Source: Brachionus manjavacas
Lineage: Eukaryota; Rotifera; Eurotatoria; Ploima; Brachionidae
Assembly (NCBI GenBank): GCA_019054805.1
Contig: JAHQIY010000003.1
Span: 1,612,001 to 1,676,000, forward strand
Length of the DNA: 64,000 bases
Direction: 5' to 3'
A program made the translations under genes and the position numbers. Below, in pieces: positions 59,660-64,000 of the stretch. Under the pieces are notes generated by a model. The model was not told where the DNA came from. It saw only the letters and a program-made list of their open reading frames with translations, and searched no databases. Position 1 is the stretch's first letter, and each line of letters opens with the position of its first letter.

Positions 59660-60915
59660 CAGTTTTTTAAAATAATTATTTTTTGACAATAATTATGTCA
59701 AATTTTAACGACCGTGAAAAATCACATTTTGAGCATCTTAGCTAAGTTGAAAAAAAATCATTAAACTTTCACACAAATTAGATTTACATTGAATTTTTTT
59801 TACTAAATTTTGTTCCTGTTGTTTAATTAATTTTATTTTAAAATATTATATTAAAAAAGTTTTTTTTTGGATTACTGCTATCCGCCTTTGAGTGGTGAAC
59901 ATGTATAGCGGGAAAAATTTACAGCGGGGTAAATGAATGCTTGGGGAAAAATTTGCGGGGAAAATGAACGTGGGGAGAAAATATGCGTGGAAAATGTATC
60001 TAGACCTTTTAAGTTGGATAAAAAGACTGTAAAATTTCTAAAGTTTTTTACATTCTAGTTCAATTAATTCAAGTTTCAAAGAAATAAGGTATGTCTCAAG
60101 TTCAAAGCATATTTTATTCAAAGAATTACGGTTCTGTATGTTTTATTTTATTAATCATAAGATAGGATAAAATTTAGAGATAATCGAAATAGTGTTAGTT
60201 AAATTACAGTTTAAAAATAATTATGTAATTCAATTAGTCAAAATTTATGTTTCGCGTAATTTTATAATCCACTTTGTTCAATAAAATTTAAAACAATTTT
60301 TAAATTATTTACATAATTTTTACAAAAAATTGCTCAAAACAGATAAATCTATATTTATGATTTTGGAGCCTTTACTCCTATTTTTGTTTGAATTTTAAAA
60401 TTTATAAATTTAAAAATTTTTCTGTGATAATTAGCTTTTTAAATTAAATATAATATTATCTAATTAAAAAATAATAATTCTATTATGAAAATGAATTTTA
60501 ATTCAATGATGCACTTAATTAATCACTCAAATAGGGCTGGACATGTCCATAATTACAGTCCATACCTTTCAATGTTCGCTAAATACATTTAAATCTTATT
60601 ATAAATGTTAATGCTCAATTTCAGTCCTCAACAAAAAAAAATCCATAAATTCCTCAGTACCTTTTTTTTCTATTTTCACATAAAATTCTTCCAGTCCTTT
60701 TTACGCCATCTTACAGCCAATCAAATGGAAACTTGAGTTTACTTTTTTGCTCACCCAAAAAGATTTTAAACATCAGATAGAAATGAAAACAAAAATCTGA
60801 CAGAAAAGTAAATCTAATTTTGAAAGATTAAACAAAAAATCCAAAAATGCACGTGTGCTCAAAAAATGAACCCAAAAAAAAAAGAAATGTTTAAAAATAA
60901 TAAAAAATTTAATAA
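59660..60915. other. AT-rich intergenic stretch, no gene seen
   Basis: A local patch at 59900-60000 repeats the pattern GGGGAAAAT(T/A)TGCG(G/T)GGA three or four times, a short degenerate tandem repeat. Nothing else is recognisable. Confidence 0.45.
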
Positions 60916-60920
60916 AAAAA

Positions 60921-62036
60921 ATGTCCCACGAAGATGAGATCAAGTTGGTTGACAGCGACTCCATAGTCGAGCAGCATTCGTCCCTGGAAAACAAGCTTTC
61001 TTCCCTGTTCATCAATTTAGACCAGAAAAACGAGCAGAAATTCGAGCAAATCGACTGCACCGACCTCAAGAACAAACATAACGCCATCATAACCTCCCTG
61101 GTCACCAAAAACTTCTCCATCATCAAAAAACACCTGCAGTCCAAGTCGAGCCCTCACCTCATCCTCATCCAGCAGACTTGTGTCCGCGAAATGAGCCTCC
61201 AATTCGTTCTCACCTATCTAAAGTAAGTGCAGCCACCTTTCAACTGCCTCGAAAATTAAGACTTTAAATCAGACTCCAAATCGCCACTCATCCTTATCAG
61301 CTGCATCTTTGCTCACACTGGCTCCGACCTCGTCTCCAGCCTGGACTCTTTGTTCACTCAACTGCTGTACGGCGTGGTCAGCAACTAGCACTTTTCCATA
61401 ACAGACAAAATCCGCCTTTTTTCCGACCACATTTTGAGCAAAATATCAAAGCTGTTGGAGTACGAAGGCGAGGACCAGAACCACCAAGTCTCACAAATAG
61501 TGATTCACTTTTTCAAATGTCAGTTCACGTCCACTTAATTAGGAATTTCTTTCCATGACAAAAGCCTGCGCCTAAAGTCCGACAAAAATTTGAACCATCT
61601 TATTTTCAACCAGCTGATTTCGCTGGACTTCAATAAAGTGTTCCAAATGGCCAATGATCCAGACCTGTTTACTGCCACTCTCAGACCGATAAGTCCCGAT
61701 AAGATTCAAAAATTCATCAAAGCAAACTAAAGCAACTTACCTCGGACAACCTGCTCTTTCTGAACTTTTTGACCACTTTTTTCCACCAACAGTCCAACAC
61801 GTGAGGTCCCTGCAGCGCTTTTTGCAAAGCAAAGAACACGAACACTTTGGAGAGGGAAAAAGTGTGCAGCGACAGCATCAGGATGACAATGGAAAAAAGC
61901 GGGTGCCAGAACTTTGAGAACAAGCTCAATTTGGCAAATATTTTCCCATATAGATATGGACTTGTCGAAGAAATTGGAGGCTGAACAAGCCACTGGCTAC
62001 CTTAAGTCTGTGCAGTGTTTCACTGAGATCAAGTTT
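60921..62036 (+). pseudogene. GC-richer broken gene of unknown family
   Basis: The first segment 60921-61226 is open from ATG (MSHEDEIKLVDSDSIVEQHS...) and ends at a consensus donor-like AAG|GTAAGT. A second segment from about 61270 reads KSPLILISCIFAHTGSDLVS then LFTQLLYGVVSN, a TAG, then HFSITDKIRLFSDHILSKIS. Later pieces read LNHLIFNQLISLDFNKVF (about 61590-61728), SDNLLFLNFLTTFFHQQS and finally MDLSKKLEAEQATGYLKSVQ. The product is helical and Leu-rich, armadillo/HEAT-like in feel, but I cannot name it. Codon use is clearly more GC-rich than in TAF9 or scramblase and resembles CDC5L. At least two stops and two frame changes show decay or sequence errors. Confidence 0.55.
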
Positions 62037-62149
62037 ATAATTTTTTCATAAAATAAAATAAATTTAATAAAAAGTAAAAAGATTAAATAAAAGATCTTTT
62101 ATAAAAAAGTTTTATTTAAAAAAGTATATAAAAAAAAAAAATTTTGTTC

Positions 62150-62400
62150 CAGGTCTTCGGCGTCTTTCACTGTGTCGTTAAGGTTTTTGCCTTCATATTT
62201 TTCTTCATTTATGTCCCCTTTGCTAGGCTCAGTATATCGGCTGGATTTTCGCTCAGAAAGATTGCTATTCAGTACATTGGCTGGATTTTGGCTATCTTCA
62301 GATAGTGAGGATACAACATACTCAATTTACTCAATTGATAGGTTCGAGGAGAATTCCTCGATAATAACTCTCTCGCTCTCTTTTGATTGAACTTTTTTCT
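62150..62400 (-). other. Antisense coding-like remnant
   Basis: The minus strand reads KESERVIIEEFSSNLSIE, a stop, then VVSSLSEDSQNPANVLNSNL and SERKSSRYTEPSKGDINEEK in one frame with two stops. The charged, Ser/Asn-rich composition suggests a retroelement linker or a host-gene tail. Unassigned. Confidence 0.3.
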
Positions 62401-62513
62401 TCAGACATTTCTATAGTTTTTCAAATTTCAAGTTTATTTATATAGATGATTAATTAAGTATGTATTCAACGCATGTTTAAATTAATCACAATATTTTAGT
62501 TTAATTTGGCACG

Positions 62514-64000
62514 ATGACGATTAACAAGATTGATCGATATAACGATAACAAAACTAACACGGAAGATCCTAGAAGAAGTAGAGGAGCTAGTAGGATGGAT
62601 TTATCAAATAGACGGAAAAGGTCTAGAAGTTACTATAAAAACCGGAAATATAATCAAAGAAAAAACAGTAGTAGATCAGTATCGCCTCAAAGAAAATGCT
62701 ATGTTTGCCAAAAGGGGGGACATATGGCAAAAAATTGTTTCCTGGGGAAGAGAAAAACTTTTAGCTATCCCTATGAGAGCAAAATTATGAATGTATGAAT
62801 GACTAAAAAATCACCGGCTAATTCACAGAAGACAATATGGCTAAATTTACCTTTCGAATCAAACAAGACTATTCACATTGAAGCAGTTAACAAATCAACA
62901 GAATGGACAGTCCCAGATTATGTAACAAAAAGTAATAAAGGATTACCCGTTACCACTAATTGAGGAAACTATCGACAAGCTACGAAATTCAAAATTTTTC
63001 TCTTCAATTAATCTAGTAAGTGGATATTGGAAAATGGCACTCGAAGAAAAATCAAAAGAAAAAACAGCATTTATTACGAATAAAGGTCTTTATCTATTCG
63101 AGGTCGTTCCTTTTGGTCTAAGTAACGCAGGGGCAGCATTTCAACGTAATATGGAGACAATTTTAGGGGATACACATTATGTGCTTGTTTATATTGATGA
63201 TGATGATATTTAGTTCCACATTTAACGAACATTTAGAACATTTGGAGAAACTTTTTACTCGACTTCGAGAAGCTAATCTCGAGTTAAAAACATCCAAGTG
63301 AAAATTTGGGGTAAAGAAGGTAAAATTCCTGGGATATGTTATATCTCCCGATGGAATTAAACCCGATCAAGAAAAAATTGAAAAGGTTAAAACTATTCAG
63401 TTCTCAAGAATCCTAAGGAACTTCAAAACGTTTCAAAACGATAATTAATCATCTGATTAGACCTCAAATTTTTTCGTTTCCAGATTTTAATAAAAAATTA
63501 AACCTTGCATCAGATGCTTCAGGAGTTGAATTCATTATCAAGATGACAATAATGGTAATGAAAAAGTAAAAGTATATTTAAGTAGAAATCTCAAACCATC
63601 AGAAAAAAATTACCCGGCAATTGAGTTTAAGTGTTTGGGAATTCTATGGGCATGCGAACAATTTAGACAATATATTCACGATCGAATCTGACCATAATCC
63701 ATTGGCTTATCTCGAAAACATGAAAATTAAATCAACACATATCCAAAAGTGGAGACTCCAGCTCGCAGAATATGAGAAAGATATAAAATATAATAAAGGA
63801 TCTGCAAACAAAAATGCTGACGCGTTGTTCAGAATCGAAGTATTTTGTGTAGAGAAAGTAACAAATATTTCAAGCTTGCAAAAACAGGATGAAAATTTAA
63901 AGAAAATCTTTAAGAGATTAAATAGATATGGTAAAAGAAACGATATTTTTTGAAAAATGGAATATTATTCAAAATTTATAAAATATATCAATCAAAAATG
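62514..64000 (+). mobile_element. Decayed Ty3/gypsy retrotransposon (cut by window edge)
   Basis: 62514-62798 encodes the basic end of a gag-like protein with a CCHC knuckle (CYVCQKGGHMAKNC). From 62932 a gypsy reverse transcriptase reads VIKDYPLPLIEETIDKLRNS, INLVSGYWKMALEEKSKEKT, FEVVPFGLSNAGAAFQRNM and YVLVYIDD. A frameshift follows, then FNEHLEHLEKLFTRLREANL with TGA replacing a conserved Cys codon, and VKFLGYVISPDGIKPDQEKI. The RNase H part gives LNLASDAS, NYPAIEFKCLGILWACEQF and DHNPLAYLENMK with further breaks. The protease and the first part of the reverse transcriptase are missing between 62800 and 62930, an internal deletion. Integrase and any 3' LTR lie beyond 64000. Confidence 0.88.

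Overview
The window is eukaryotic and almost certainly animal. It is very AT-rich, has short GT-AG introns (about 45-60 bp), 120-nt metazoan-type 5S rRNA genes, and animal-type CDC5L, TAF9 and phospholipid scramblase genes. A small AT-rich invertebrate such as a rotifer would fit, but nothing here proves the taxon. No bacterial operons, tRNAs or CRISPR arrays were seen.

Layout. 1-14722 is a giant palindrome. Two near-identical arms (1-7344 and 7454-14722) face each other across a 109-bp spacer, and the left arm runs off the window. Each arm carries a RING-like/coiled-coil gene, a small hAT MITE, a 5S rRNA gene, a 1.14-kb TIR element with a zinc-finger ORF remnant, a GC-rich intronless CDC5L gene and a LINE 3' end at the centre. 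CDC5L is intact only in the right arm; the left copy has two 1-base deletions. A third 5S module lies at 15998-16584.

16.6-25.5 kb is LINE debris around one clean intronless gene for a secreted protein (21792-22622). 25953-35945 is a ten-exon phospholipid scramblase gene, reconstructed here. Two of its introns exceed 4 kb and hold a FLYWCH-MULE transposon, LINE copies and MITEs. 36.4-47.2 kb is mainly one nearly full-length, GC-richer CR1/L2-like LINE, split by a 5.95-kb hAT transposon (38752-44698) with terminal inverted repeats and a perfect 8-bp target duplication. The hAT carries a decayed, intron-containing piece of a mitochondrial EF-Tu gene. At 47186-48227 a second TIR element with an 8-bp duplication encodes an AT-hook protein.

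49.5-52.5 kb and 54.3-58.8 kb are nested gypsy, LINE, MULE and foldback remnants. TAF9 (two exons) is at 53036-53690. An acidic ORF lies at 59174-59611 and a GC-richer broken gene at 60921-62036. A decayed Ty3/gypsy element (62514-64000) runs off the right edge.

The probable functional host set is CDC5L (splicing), 5S rRNA (ribosome), scramblase (membrane lipid), TAF9 (transcription) and the secreted protein. They are unrelated in function, and the rest is dominated by mobile DNA.
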